From Candidatus Merdiplasma excrementigallinarum (lineage in GTDB: Bacteria; Bacillota; Clostridia; Lachnospirales; Lachnospiraceae), in the NCBI GenBank assembly GCA_018713435.1, contig DVOS01000078.1:1-46269 (forward strand): DNA of 46,269 nucleotides, read 5' to 3'. Positions 16,434 to 24,756 of the stretch are shown here, piece by piece. A program made the translations under genes and the position numbers. The first letter of the stretch is position 1. Each line of letters starts with the position of its first letter. The notes beneath the pieces were generated by a model that was given only the letters and a program-made list of their open reading frames with translations, made no database searches and was not told the DNA's origin.

Positions 16434-17606
16434 TCAGCTGGATTTTACCTTATTCCAGTAGTCCATGTACATGGTGTCCACGTCGTCCCCCAGGTACTGG
16501 AAGGTTTCGCAGTTTTCCAGCATGTCGCTGGTGGGGAAGGCGATGGTGCTGTTGCGGATATCCTCGTCCTCGATCAGCTCTCTGGCCGCCTTGTTGGGCG
16601 TCGAGTAGGTGATATAGTCAAAGTTCATCAGCGCGATGTCGGGGCGGCAGAGGAAGTTGATGAAGGCTTCCGCGTTTTCCTTGTTGGCCGCGTTCTTGGG
16701 GATTACCCAGGAATCGATCCACAGGTTGCTTCCCTCCTTGGGGATCACGTACTCCAGATTTTCGTTTTCTCTCTGGGTGTAGATGGCCTCGCCGGAGTAG
16801 ATCACGCCGATGGCTGCCTCTTCGCCGATCATTTTATCCCGTACCTGATCGATGACGTAAGCCTGCACCAGAGGCTTCTGCTCAATGAGAAGATCGGTGG
16901 CCTCCGCGACTTCGTCTTCATTGGTGGTGTTCATGGAATAGCCCTTCAGCTTCAGGGCCACCATCAGGGCGTCTCTTACGCTGTCCTGCATGAGGATGTT
17001 GTTCTCATACTGCTCATCCCAGAGAACCTCCCAGCTGTCAATAGGCTCCTCCACCATTTCTTTATTATAGAGAATACCCACCGTACCCCAGCAGTAGGGA
17101 ACCGAGTACTTGTTTCCGGGATCAAATTCCTCGGACCATTTCATGTACTCCTCATCAATATTTTTGATGTTGGGAACATTGTCAAAGTTAATTTCCTGGA
17201 GAAGATCTTCCTGGATCATTCTCTGAATCATGTAGTCGGAAGGACAGATCACATCGTAGGCAATAGCGCCGGTGGCTACCTTGGGATACATGATTTCATT
17301 GGTCTCAAATTCTTCGTAGACAACCTCGATGCCGGTCTCCTCCTCAAACATATCCAGCACTTCGGGATCCAGATATTCTCCCCAGTTGTACACAACCACC
17401 TGGCCGGAGCCTTCCTTGGACGCTTCCTCGGCGGGAGCGGCTTCTTCTGCCGAACCTTCAGAGGCGCCTTCGCTGTCTGCTGCTGCCGCCTCCTCTGCCG
17501 CAGCAGTTTCAGCCGCGGTTTCTCCGGTTTCGTCGATCTTGACGCACCCGGTCAGGGAGCCCAGCACCACAAGACCGGTAAGGGAAAGAACTAACATTTT
17601 TTTCAT
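16434..17606 (-). CDS. potD: Spermidine/putrescine ABC transporter substrate-binding lipoprotein
   Basis: This extracellular polyamine receptor is tethered to the membrane by lipid. A signal peptide ends in the lipobox LTGC (Cys21), followed by an Ala/Glu/Ser-rich spacer (about 28-70). The mature domain begins VVVYNWGEYLDPEVLD, the characteristic PotD/PotF opening. ETGIEVVYEEFETNEIMYPK and IDSWVIPKNAANKENAEAF follow. The 390-residue length is slightly long because of the spacer. It is the last of four transporter genes, 18 bases after potC. Binding preference between spermidine and putrescine is not readable without alignment. Confidence 0.94.
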   Translation of the reverse strand: MKKMLVLSLTGLVVLGSLTGCVKIDETGETAAETAAAEEAAAADSEGASEGSAEEAAPAEEASKEGSGQVVVYNWGEYLDPEVLDMFEEETGIEVVYEEFETNEIMYPKVATGAIAYDVICPSDYMIQRMIQEDLLQEINFDNVPNIKNIDEEYMKWSEEFDPGNKYSVPYCWGTVGILYNKEMVEEPIDSWEVLWDEQYENNILMQDSVRDALMVALKLKGYSMNTTNEDEVAEATDLLIEQKPLVQAYVIDQVRDKMIGEEAAIGVIYSGEAIYTQRENENLEYVIPKEGSNLWIDSWVIPKNAANKENAEAFINFLCRPDIALMNFDYITYSTPNKAARELIEDEDIRNSTIAFPTSDMLENCETFQYLGDDVDTMYMDYWNKVKSS

Positions 17607-17624
17607 AACTGCAATCCTCCTGCT

Positions 17625-18443
17625 TTAAAATTTTACTGCGGTATCTCCGCTTCTTTTTTTCTGCGGCTTTACATTGACAAGCAGCAGAAGAACCAACACA
17701 GAGACGAAGAGCAGGGTGGAGAGGGCATACATCTCCGGTTTGATACCCTTGCGTACTTCCGTGTAGATCTTGGTTGACAAGGTTTCAAATCCCGGTCCCT
17801 TTACAAAGTGGGTGATAACAAAATCATCCAGGGACAGAGTGAAAGCCAGAAGAAAACCGGAGAGAACTCCCGGCATAATATCCGGCAGAATCACGGTAAA
17901 AAAGGCCCGCATGGGGGAAGCTCCCAGATCCAGGGCTGCCTCGTAGGTGCTCATATTCACCTGCTTCAGCTTGGGAAGGATGCTCATTACCACATAGGGC
18001 AGGTTAAAGGTTACATGCCCGGCCAATACCGTCCAGAAACCAAACTGAATGGTATAGCCAAACTGGGTAAGAAAATTTCCAACGGCAATAAAAACCAGCA
18101 TCAGGGAGATGCCGGTCACAATCTCCGCGTTCAGCATGGGGATATTGATAACGCCCAGCACCAGAGTGCGGCTGCGCCGTCTCATTTTATTGATGCTGAT
18201 GGCAGCCGTCAGCCCCAGAAGAGTGGCGATAAAAGCGGAGAGAACGCCTACCAGCAGAGTGTTGTACAGAGCGTCCATGATGGCGCTGTTTTCAAACATG
18301 CTGACGTACCATTTCGTGGTAAAACCGCCCCATTTGGCCCGGGTACGGGAATTGTTGAAGGAAAGTACAACCAGTGTCAGGATAGGAGCGTACAGCAGCA
18401 CAAAAATAAAAATCAGATAAATTCTCTGTATGATCTTTTTCAT
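17625..18443 (-). CDS. potC: Spermidine/putrescine ABC transporter permease PotC
   Basis: This inner-membrane permease of 272 residues has six predicted helices. YAPILTLVVLSFNNS after the first helix and the EAA-type loop TYEAALDLGASPMRAFFTVILP (about 161-182), which docks to the ATPase, are typical PotC features. It starts one base inside the end of potB and is followed by potD. The partners are PotB in the pore and PotA as the ATPase. Confidence 0.95.
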   Translation of the reverse strand: MKKIIQRIYLIFIFVLLYAPILTLVVLSFNNSRTRAKWGGFTTKWYVSMFENSAIMDALYNTLLVGVLSAFIATLLGLTAAISINKMRRRSRTLVLGVINIPMLNAEIVTGISLMLVFIAVGNFLTQFGYTIQFGFWTVLAGHVTFNLPYVVMSILPKLKQVNMSTYEAALDLGASPMRAFFTVILPDIMPGVLSGFLLAFTLSLDDFVITHFVKGPGFETLSTKIYTEVRKGIKPEMYALSTLLFVSVLVLLLLVNVKPQKKRSGDTAVKF

Positions 18444-19261
18444 CAGAATGCAGCCCCCTCTCCGTCTTTGTCATATTTTTGCATAATAGCCATACTGATC
18501 AGAATAAATACCATCAGCACCAGGGAAAGTCCGCTTCCCACATTCCAGTTGTTTCCCTGCTTGAATTTCTGCTCAATCACGTTTCCGATGAGAAGGATTT
18601 TGCTGCCTCCCAGCAGGTCGCTGATCACGAAGGTGGTCAGGGAGGGCACAAACACCATGGTAATCCCGCTGATGACGCCGGGAAGGCTTAAGGGGAAGGT
18701 GATTTTGCAGAAGGTCTGAAAGCTGTTGGCGCCCAGATCTCTGGCGGCGTTCACCACATTTTTATCAATCTTGATCAGCACATTGTAGATGGGCAGCAGC
18801 ATAAAGGGAAGAAAGTTGTATACCATGCCCAGCACAATGGCGTAGGGAGTATTGATGATATTCAGGGTGGGCAGGTGCAGGAACTTCAGCGCCATATTGA
18901 TGACGCCGTTTTTTTCCAGCAGAGTCTGCCAGGCCAGGGTCCGCAGCAGGAAGTTCATCCACATGGGAATAATAAAAATCATCACGATAAAGCTGTTGGC
19001 GTTAAACTTCATATTGCTGAGGATCATGGCCAGGGGATAGGCCATCACCAGGCAGATCAGGGTGCTGACAACCGACAGCACCAGGGCCAGCCAGAGCGCT
19101 TTCAGATTCTCCGGTCTGCCCATCTGGGCGATATTGTCCAGGGTAAAGCCTCCCTCGGCTGAGGTCAGTCCGTAATAGACGATCAGGAGCAGAGGGATCA
19201 CAATAAATGCCACGGTCCAGATCAGATAAGGGCCGGACAGAAGCCTCTGTTTTTTACTCAT
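18443..19261 (-). CDS. potB: Spermidine/putrescine ABC transporter permease PotB
   Basis: This permease is the second half of the polyamine pore, with about six membrane helices in 272 residues. The ATPase-docking loop [20 protein letters not shown] and the SLPGVISG that follows are typical. The start overlaps the end of potA by eight bases and the stop shares a base with potC, so the operon is tightly coupled. Confidence 0.95.
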   Translation of the reverse strand: MSKKQRLLSGPYLIWTVAFIVIPLLLIVYYGLTSAEGGFTLDNIAQMGRPENLKALWLALVLSVVSTLICLVMAYPLAMILSNMKFNANSFIVMIFIIPMWMNFLLRTLAWQTLLEKNGVINMALKFLHLPTLNIINTPYAIVLGMVYNFLPFMLLPIYNVLIKIDKNVVNAARDLGANSFQTFCKITFPLSLPGVISGITMVFVPSLTTFVISDLLGGSKILLIGNVIEQKFKQGNNWNVGSGLSLVLMVFILISMAIMQKYDKDGEGAAF

Positions 19262-20327
19262 CCATCATCACCGCCTGTTCATCCTCGGATTCCGGTTTGT
19301 TCATAATCTGAATATTGAAGGGATCCACCCGGATACCCACATCTGTTCCTACCGGGTAGAGGCGGGTGCTGTGAACCAGCCATTCAAAGCCGCCGGCCAT
19401 TACTTCCATTTCATAGTGGACGCCCTTGAAAATCAGGTGGGTGACCTTGCCCTGGATGGTGCCTTCCGCCGGAGAGACAAGTTCCACGTCCTCAGGGCGG
19501 ATCACCACGTCCACAGGCTGGTTGTTTCCAAATCCTACGTCCACGCACTGGAAGCGGGCGCCCAGGATTTCCACCAGCTTATCCTGAATCATGGTGCCGT
19601 CGATAATGTTGCTGTCGCCGATAAAATCTGCCACGAAAGCGTTCTGCGGCTCGTTGTAGATATCCTCCGGCGTACCGATCTGCTGGATATACCCCTGGTT
19701 CATAACCACAATCGTATCAGACATGGTCAGGGCTTCCTCCTGGTCATGGGTAACATAGATGAAGGTGATGCCCAGCTCATTTTTCAGCCGGATCAGCTCA
19801 TACTGCATATCCTGGCGCAGCTTTAAGTCCAGGGCTCCCAGAGGCTCGTCAAGGAGAAGAACCTTCGGCTCATTTACGATAGCCCGGGCGATGGCAACCC
19901 GCTGCTGCTGGCCGCCGCTTAAGGAATCGGGAGAGCGGTTCTCATAACCCTCCAGATTTACGAGCTTCAGGGCGTACCGGATTTTATCTTTAATATAGTC
20001 CCGGCTTTTTTTCTTGATTTTCAGACCGAAGGCAATATTTTCCGCAATGGTCATATGGGGAAAAAGGGCGTATTTCTGGAATACCGTGTTCAGCTGCCGT
20101 TTGTTGGGCGCCAGCTGCGTGATATCCTGTCCGCTGAAAATCACTTTTCCCTGATCCGGATGCTCAAAGCCTCCCAGGATTCGCAGCGTCGTGGTTTTGC
20201 CGCAACCGGAAGGCCCCAGCAGAGTCAGAAATTCATTTTCCCGGATGTACAGGTTCAGATCATCCAGCACGGTTACCCCGTCATAAATTTTGGTGATGTT
20301 CACCAGATCGATCAGCTTGTTGCTCAT
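19254..20327 (-). CDS. potA: Spermidine/putrescine ABC transporter ATP-binding protein
   Basis: This ATPase drives polyamine import. Walker [10 protein letters not shown] (about 38-46), the signature [14 protein letters not shown] (about 136-149), Walker [12 protein letters not shown] and the H-loop [10 protein letters not shown] are all present. A C-terminal TOBE domain (about 270-340) fits the regulated CUT1/PotA type. The 357-residue length is normal. GAGGAG precedes the ATG. It follows the XRE-cupin regulator by 29 bases and leads potABCD. Confidence 0.96.
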   Translation of the reverse strand: MSNKLIDLVNITKIYDGVTVLDDLNLYIRENEFLTLLGPSGCGKTTTLRILGGFEHPDQGKVIFSGQDITQLAPNKRQLNTVFQKYALFPHMTIAENIAFGLKIKKKSRDYIKDKIRYALKLVNLEGYENRSPDSLSGGQQQRVAIARAIVNEPKVLLLDEPLGALDLKLRQDMQYELIRLKNELGITFIYVTHDQEEALTMSDTIVVMNQGYIQQIGTPEDIYNEPQNAFVADFIGDSNIIDGTMIQDKLVEILGARFQCVDVGFGNNQPVDVVIRPEDVELVSPAEGTIQGKVTHLIFKGVHYEMEVMAGGFEWLVHSTRLYPVGTDVGIRVDPFNIQIMNKPESEDEQAVMMDE

Positions 20328-20356
20328 GGCGTTCTCCTCGGTTTGTATTTAATGTT

Positions 20357-20896
20357 TTAAAAACTGGGGGGCGTGCTCACCCAGATCAGGACAGCACCGG
20401 TCCGTTTGCTTGCCGTAATGTAGTGCTGCGTATTGGGGGTAAAATAAAAGGATTCCCCTTTTTTGGCCTTAAATATTTTCTGGCCAAGATGAATAGTGAC
20501 GCTCCCGCTCAGCACATAGCCGAATTCTTCTCCCTCATGGGGAATATCGGGATAAGTGGATCCGCCGGGCTCCAGTGTCAGGCGGATAGGCTCCATCATG
20601 TTTTTCTGGGCGTTGGGGATGATCCATTCAATTTTGTTTTTCAGCTCCGTATCTTCTTTTTCAAAGTAGTCAGAGTCGTGGAATACAACCTGATCATCCG
20701 ATACGTCCCAGAAAAAATCCTTCAGGTTCGTTCCCAGACACTGAAGGATGTCTACCAGAGTGGCGATGGAGGGGGAGGTCAGATCCCGTTCCAGCTGGGA
20801 GATAAATCCCTTGGACAGCTCCGCCCGATTGGCCAGTTCCTCCTGGGTCAGGCCCTTGGCCATCCGCAGCTCCTTGAGTTTCAGACCAATTTGCAT
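20357..20896 (-). CDS. XRE-family regulator with C-terminal cupin domain
   Basis: This DNA-binding protein of 179 residues has an N-terminal helix-turn-helix (about 5-60: GLTQEELANRAELSKGFISQ) and a C-terminal cupin (about 105-178: HEGEEFGYVLSGSVTIHLG and YFTPNTQHYITA). This architecture, as in PuuR, is common for regulators that sense polyamines or related small molecules. It is the first gene before potABCD and shares their transcript, so polyamine-responsive autoregulation is likely. Repeated TAAAC-N5-GTTTA sequences just upstream are the probable operators. AAAGGAAG lies before the ATG. Confidence 0.9.
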   Translation of the reverse strand: MQIGLKLKELRMAKGLTQEELANRAELSKGFISQLERDLTSPSIATLVDILQCLGTNLKDFFWDVSDDQVVFHDSDYFEKEDTELKNKIEWIIPNAQKNMMEPIRLTLEPGGSTYPDIPHEGEEFGYVLSGSVTIHLGQKIFKAKKGESFYFTPNTQHYITASKRTGAVLIWVSTPPSF

Positions 20897-20920
20897 AGTT
20901 CGCTTCCTTTCCCGAGCAGT

Positions 20921-20986
20921 TAAACAAAAAGTTTAGCTATACTGAATTAACAGTTAAAATAAACAAAAAGTTTAGAAACACTAAAC
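20921..20986 (-). promoter_or_regulatory. Promoter and repeated operator sites of the XRE-potABCD operon
   Basis: TAAACAAAAAGTTTAG occurs twice identically, at 20921-20936 and 20960-20975, and each copy is an inverted repeat (TAAAC-N5-GTTTA). A third arm, CTAAAC at 20981-20986, pairs with the GTTTAG before it. On the minus strand TATAGC (20941-20936) is a likely -10 box between the two copies. One copy would then cover the transcription start and the other the -35 region, a layout suited to repression by the adjacent XRE protein. Confidence 0.7.
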
Positions 20987-21087
20987 AAACTAAGACGATT
21001 ATACTCCTTTTGTTTATTCTGTCAAGAAGAATATAAAAAAAATATAAAGTTCCCGGAAACGTTACAAATTTTTTGCGGGAAATTTAC

Positions 21088-21116
21088 TTAACAAAGTTCC
21101 GGGGATATGATAAAAT
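21088..21116 (+). promoter_or_regulatory. Sigma-A promoter of the lactonase-like gene
   Basis: TTAACA (21088-21093) and TAAAAT (21111-21116) are separated by 17 bases, 40 bases before the ATG at 21156. Confidence 0.7.
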
Positions 21117-21155
21117 AGCGTCAGCGACAGGATCGGCCATAAGGAGGAGCGTCTG

Positions 21156-22211
21156 ATGGATAAGAAAAAATATGTAGCTTATGTGGGAACCTACACCCAC
21201 GGCAGCAGTATCGGGATACATGTATATGATGTGGATGTGGAGGCAGGAAGGCTGACGGAGCGGAATGTGGTTCCGGTGCACAATGCGTCTTATCTGACCA
21301 AATCCTATAATGGCGACTACCTGTATTCCATTGCGGATGAGGGAGTGGAAGTGCTCAAGATAGAACCTAACGGGGATCTGACGCCGATTAACAAGGTGGG
21401 GATTGACGGAATGAGAGGCTGCTATCTCTCCACAGATGTATCCGGCCGGTTCCTCTTTGTGGGCGGTTACCACGACGGAAAGGTGACGGTGGTGCATACC
21501 CATCGGGACGGAAGACTGGGCAGCGTGATGGACGGCGTGTTCCACAAGGGACTGGGCAGTGTGGCGGAGCGGAATTTCCGGCCTCACGTCAGCTGCGTCC
21601 ATCCTACGCCGGACGGGAAATATCTCTGCGCGGTGGACAACGGCGTGGATCAGGTAAAGATTTATAAGGTGCACCCCACCACGGGAAAGCTGAAGCTGGT
21701 GGATATCCTGCGCTGTGAGCTGGAGTCCGGCCCCAGACTGATCTGCTTCAGCAAAGACGGGAGATTCGCCTACATCAACTGCGAGCTGACCAATAAGATC
21801 CGGGTGTACTCCTACAACGGAGAGGGGAAATATCCGGAGTTTGAGCTGCTGCAGGAGGTTGACAGCCTGATGGATGAAAAGGAGGCCAGCAGCGCCTGCT
21901 GCGCGCTGAAGATTTCACCCAGCGGAAAATATCTCTACTGCTCCAGCGCCGGTGAAAATACGGTGGGTGTCTTTTCCATCCATCCCCAGACGGGCCTGCT
22001 GACAAAAGTCTGCATTCTGCCTATCAGCGGCGGATACCCCAAGGATGTGGATGTGCTGCCGGATGAGAAGACGATGGTGGTGCTCTGTCATGAGTCCAAC
22101 TATATGCGGTTTTTTACGGTGAACTATGAGAAGGGAACCCTGGTGATGAAGGGAAAACAGCTGCCGGTGGAGACGCCCAACTGCATTCTGATTTCAGAGA
22201 CACGAGAGTAG
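21156..22211 (+). CDS. Lactonase family beta-propeller protein (6-phosphogluconolactonase-like)
   Basis: This 351-residue cytoplasmic protein is of the YbhE/Pgl type, a seven-bladed beta-propeller. It opens with AYVGTYTHGSSIGIHVYDVD, and repeated blade motifs include HPTPDGKYLCAVDNG (about 150) and ISPSGKYLYCSSAGENTVGVF (about 250). E. coli Pgl hydrolyses 6-phosphogluconolactone in the oxidative pentose phosphate route; other members act on different lactones. No other pentose-phosphate gene is nearby, so the substrate is uncertain. The gene stands alone, with its own promoter and an AAGGAGGAG ribosome site, and ends at a shared terminator. Confidence 0.85.
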   Translation: MDKKKYVAYVGTYTHGSSIGIHVYDVDVEAGRLTERNVVPVHNASYLTKSYNGDYLYSIADEGVEVLKIEPNGDLTPINKVGIDGMRGCYLSTDVSGRFLFVGGYHDGKVTVVHTHRDGRLGSVMDGVFHKGLGSVAERNFRPHVSCVHPTPDGKYLCAVDNGVDQVKIYKVHPTTGKLKLVDILRCELESGPRLICFSKDGRFAYINCELTNKIRVYSYNGEGKYPEFELLQEVDSLMDEKEASSACCALKISPSGKYLYCSSAGENTVGVFSIHPQTGLLTKVCILPISGGYPKDVDVLPDEKTMVVLCHESNYMRFFTVNYEKGTLVMKGKQLPVETPNCILISETRE

Positions 22212-22231
22212 AGCGGCAGAAAAAATAGAAG

Positions 22232-22280
22232 AAGCCCGGAGAGGAGACGGCAAAGAAGGCCGTTTCCTCCCCGGGCTTTT
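22232..22280. terminator. Bidirectional terminator between lactonase gene and aroC
   Basis: AAGCCCGG (22232-22239) pairs with CCGGGCTT (22271-22278), with additional inner pairing of GAGGAGACGGC with GCCGTTTCCTC. TTTT ends the plus-strand hairpin, and on the minus strand a T-rich tract (22230 downwards) follows. It lies between convergent genes. Confidence 0.8.
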
Positions 22281-22323
22281 GGCGTTCAGCCAGGACCGGG
22301 AAGAGCTGCAGAAAAATAGCTGT

Positions 22324-23424
22324 TCAGGAATAAATCCGGTGCAGATGCTCCATAGTGGCGGACATGTTCTGCAGCAGCAGATCCAGAAGGGTGATGGCGG
22401 TCATGGACTCCACTACCACCACGGCCCGGGGAACGATGACGGGATCGTGCCGTCCCCGGATGCTGACCTCCCGGCAGCTGCCGTCCTTAAACAGGGCTGT
22501 CTGGGGACGGGCAACGGAGGGAGTGGGTTTGAAGGAAACTCTTACCAGAAGATCGCTGCCGTCGCTGATTCCGCCCAGGATCCCGCCGGCATGATTGGTG
22601 GCTTTTTGCGGCTTTCCGTTTGGTCCGGTCTCGAACTGATCGTTGTTTTCATGTCCCAGGGCAGCGGAAACGGCTGTACCGTCCCCGATTTCTACAGCCT
22701 TAACCGCCCCGATGGAGAAGAGTGCTTTTCCCAGGGCGGCGTCCAGCTTCTCAAAAACCGGTTCTCCGATGCCGGGGCGCATGTGTTCCGCCCGGCATTC
22801 CACCACGCCGCCGGAGGAAGTCCGGTTTTTCATACATTCCTCCAGATAGCGGACCGCCTGCTCTTCAGCCTCTGGATCCGGCATGTACAGGCTGCTTTTT
22901 TCGATATATTTCCGCTGGAAGCGGCCGGGATCGCACTGGACGGGGCCGATGGAACGGGTGTAAGCGGTGAGGGTGATGCCCAGCTCCTTCAGCACCCGGG
23001 ACGCGATGGCACCTGCCGCCACCCGGCCTATGGTTTCCCGGCCGGAAGAGCGGCCTCCTCCCCGGTAATCCCGGAAGCCATACTTCTGGTCAAAACAGAA
23101 ATCCGCGTGGCCGGGACGGTAATAGGAGGCAATCTCGCTGTAATCTTTGGAGCGCTGGTCCTTATTATAGACAATCATGGAGATAGGGGTGCCGGTGGTT
23201 TTTCCTTCGAAAACACCGGAGAGAATTTCCACCTGGTCCGACTCGCTGCGGGCGGTGGTGTAGCGGTTCTGTCCGGGACGCCGGCGGTCCAGAAAGGGCT
23301 GTATATCCTCCTCGCAGAGAGAAAGGCCTGCCGGACAGCCGTCTACCACCGCGCCGATGGCTTTGCCGTGGGATTCGCCCCAGGTAGTAACGCGAAATAA
23401 AGTTCCATATGATGATCCTGCCAT
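22324..23424 (-). CDS. aroC: Chorismate synthase
   Basis: This FMN-dependent cytoplasmic enzyme makes chorismate from EPSP, the last step of the shikimate pathway. The N-terminal TTWGESHGKAIGAVVDGCPAG, RRRPGQNRYTTAR (about 47-59) and the later GGRSSGRET are family signatures. The 366-residue length is normal. AAAGGA lies upstream of the ATG. It is a single gene here, not in a larger aro operon. Confidence 0.96.
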   Translation of the reverse strand: MAGSSYGTLFRVTTWGESHGKAIGAVVDGCPAGLSLCEEDIQPFLDRRRPGQNRYTTARSESDQVEILSGVFEGKTTGTPISMIVYNKDQRSKDYSEIASYYRPGHADFCFDQKYGFRDYRGGGRSSGRETIGRVAAGAIASRVLKELGITLTAYTRSIGPVQCDPGRFQRKYIEKSSLYMPDPEAEEQAVRYLEECMKNRTSSGGVVECRAEHMRPGIGEPVFEKLDAALGKALFSIGAVKAVEIGDGTAVSAALGHENNDQFETGPNGKPQKATNHAGGILGGISDGSDLLVRVSFKPTPSVARPQTALFKDGSCREVSIRGRHDPVIVPRAVVVVESMTAITLLDLLLQNMSATMEHLHRIYS

Positions 23425-23567
23425 AGGTTTTGCATATCCTTTCTGTGTTCTTGATCTTTTTCTCCCATTATAGCGAAGCAGATGCGGCTTTTCAACCGGA
23501 AAGAAGGCAGGAACAAAAGAAAAGGAGGCGCATATGGTAGAGAGAGGGAAGAGGGGGAAAACGGAAT

Positions 23568-23744
23568 ATGGAAAAAGAAAGCGCCGGCATTCTGCACAGA
23601 GTACAAAAAGGGGAGAACCTGTATCGGCTGGGAGAAAAATACCAGGTTACCGTGACGGCTATCCTGGACGCTAATCCTTATACGGACGTCTACCAGCTTC
23701 AGGAGGGAGACGAGATTTTAATTCCCAAAATCCCTGTTTCTTAA
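23568..23744 (+). CDS. Small LysM-domain protein
   Basis: This 58-residue protein is nearly all one LysM domain: HRVQKGENLYRLGEKY, then ILDANPY and LQEGDEILIPKI. LysM binds peptidoglycan or other N-acetylglucosamine polymers. No signal peptide or membrane segment is visible, so it may be cytoplasmic, forespore-located or secreted by another route. The ATG at 23568 has GAGGGGG ten bases upstream. A second reading frame from an ATG at 23534 has a better AAAGGAGG site but encodes a basic 46-residue peptide that overlaps the first half, so one of the two frames may be spurious; the LysM match favours this one. Confidence 0.75.
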   Translation: MEKESAGILHRVQKGENLYRLGEKYQVTVTAILDANPYTDVYQLQEGDEILIPKIPVS

Positions 23745-23770
23745 AAAATTGTGAACAGCCGTTCCTGTCA

Positions 23771-23799
23771 TTGACAAATAAAATGGGAAAACATATAAT
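23771..23799 (+). promoter_or_regulatory. Consensus sigma-A promoter before the rhomboid-like gene
   Basis: TTGACA (23771-23776), exactly 17 bases, and TATAAT (23794-23799) make a perfect consensus promoter. The start would be near 23806, giving a leader of about 50 bases. Confidence 0.88.
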
Positions 23800-23825
23800 T
23801 AAAACTTAAGTAAAGCCAAGGTAAA

Positions 23826-23848
23826 CCGCTCTTTACAGAAAGGAGCGG
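23826..23848 (+). promoter_or_regulatory. Leader hairpin enclosing the ribosome-binding site
   Basis: CCGCTCTTT (23826-23834) pairs with AAGGAGCGG (23840-23848) with one G-T wobble, leaving a five-base loop. The Shine-Dalgarno AAGGAG is entirely in the right arm, so folding would hide it from ribosomes. The ATG follows eight bases after the stem. Confidence 0.55.
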
Positions 23849-23855
23849 CTGTTTT

Positions 23856-24719
23856 ATGAAAGGAACCGAGATGAAGTTTTTAAATAAAATGGAGCGGAAG
23901 TTCGGAAGATACGCGATTCCCAACCTTCCCGCCATCATCATTGCCCTGTATGTGGCGGGGTATATCCTGGCTGTGTTTCAGCCCCGGATTTTCAGCTACC
24001 TGACCCTGGAGCCCTATTATATTCTTCACGGTCAGATCTGGAGGATTGTGACCTGGCTGATCATTCCTCCCAGCTCCCTGGATTTCTTTACGATTTTTAT
24101 GCTGCTTCTGTATTATTCCCTGGGAAAAACGCTGGAGCACACCTGGGGGACATTCCGGTTTAACGTGTATATGTTCAGCGGCGTGCTGTTTACCGTGCTG
24201 GGCGCGTTTTTGCTCTACGGCGTTCTGTATTTTATGCTGGGAACCAATATCGCGTTCGGTCAGGCTTTCTTCAGCACCTACTATGTGAATATGTCCATAT
24301 TCCTGGCTTTTGCCGCCTGTTACCCCAATATGGAGGTGCTGCTGTATTTCCTGTTCCCGGTGAAGATCAAGTACATGGGCATTCTTTACGGGATCTTCAT
24401 TATTTATGAGTTTATCAACAGCTCCTGGGTAGGAAAGGTAGCCATCCTGGCCTCCCTGCTGAATTTCCTGATTTTCTTCTTTTCTACCAGGAATTTCCGC
24501 AGAGTTTCCCCCAGAGAGATACACAGAAAGCAGAAATTCGCCAGAGATATGTCCAAGGCGGCTCCCCAGGCAGGGGCGCCCCGGCACCGCTGCGCGGTGT
24601 GCGGCAGAACGGAACAGGACGATCCCAGGCTGGAGTTCCGCTACTGCTCCAAATGCGAGGGTGATTATGAGTACTGTCAGGATCACCTGTTTACCCATGA
24701 ACATGTCAGGCATCACTGA
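23856..24719 (+). CDS. Rhomboid-like membrane protein with C-terminal zinc ribbon
   Basis: This 287-residue protein has about six membrane helices (roughly 24-40, 74-90, 104-127, 143-157, 161-185 and 194-210), followed by a cytoplasmic tail with CAVC (246-249) and CSKC (264-267), probably a zinc ribbon, then further Cys/His (C274, H277). GQIWRIVTWLI before helix two and FMLLLYYSLGKTLE in the next segment recall rhomboid proteases and derlins. I do not find the GxSx serine motif or the paired membrane histidine, so it is probably a non-proteolytic rhomboid-like protein. It has its own consensus promoter. The ATG at 23856 is preferred; an in-frame ATG at 23871 is possible. The LTA-synthase-like gene follows closely. 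Confidence 0.75.
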   Translation: MKGTEMKFLNKMERKFGRYAIPNLPAIIIALYVAGYILAVFQPRIFSYLTLEPYYILHGQIWRIVTWLIIPPSSLDFFTIFMLLLYYSLGKTLEHTWGTFRFNVYMFSGVLFTVLGAFLLYGVLYFMLGTNIAFGQAFFSTYYVNMSIFLAFAACYPNMEVLLYFLFPVKIKYMGILYGIFIIYEFINSSWVGKVAILASLLNFLIFFFSTRNFRRVSPREIHRKQKFARDMSKAAPQAGAPRHRCAVCGRTEQDDPRLEFRYCSKCEGDYEYCQDHLFTHEHVRHH

Positions 24720-24756
24720 GTAAATCAGGAATATGAGGAAGGAACGTGAAGAAATT

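Noticed and set aside
20921-20975. CRISPR-like pair of repeats upstream of the pot operon
   Set aside because: There are only two short 16-base copies, palindromic and placed on a promoter; an operator fits better and no cas gene is present.
22279-23400. 373-codon open frame opposite aroC
   Set aside because: It is antisense to a complete chorismate synthase with all motifs; the long frame reflects codon bias of the GC-rich real gene.
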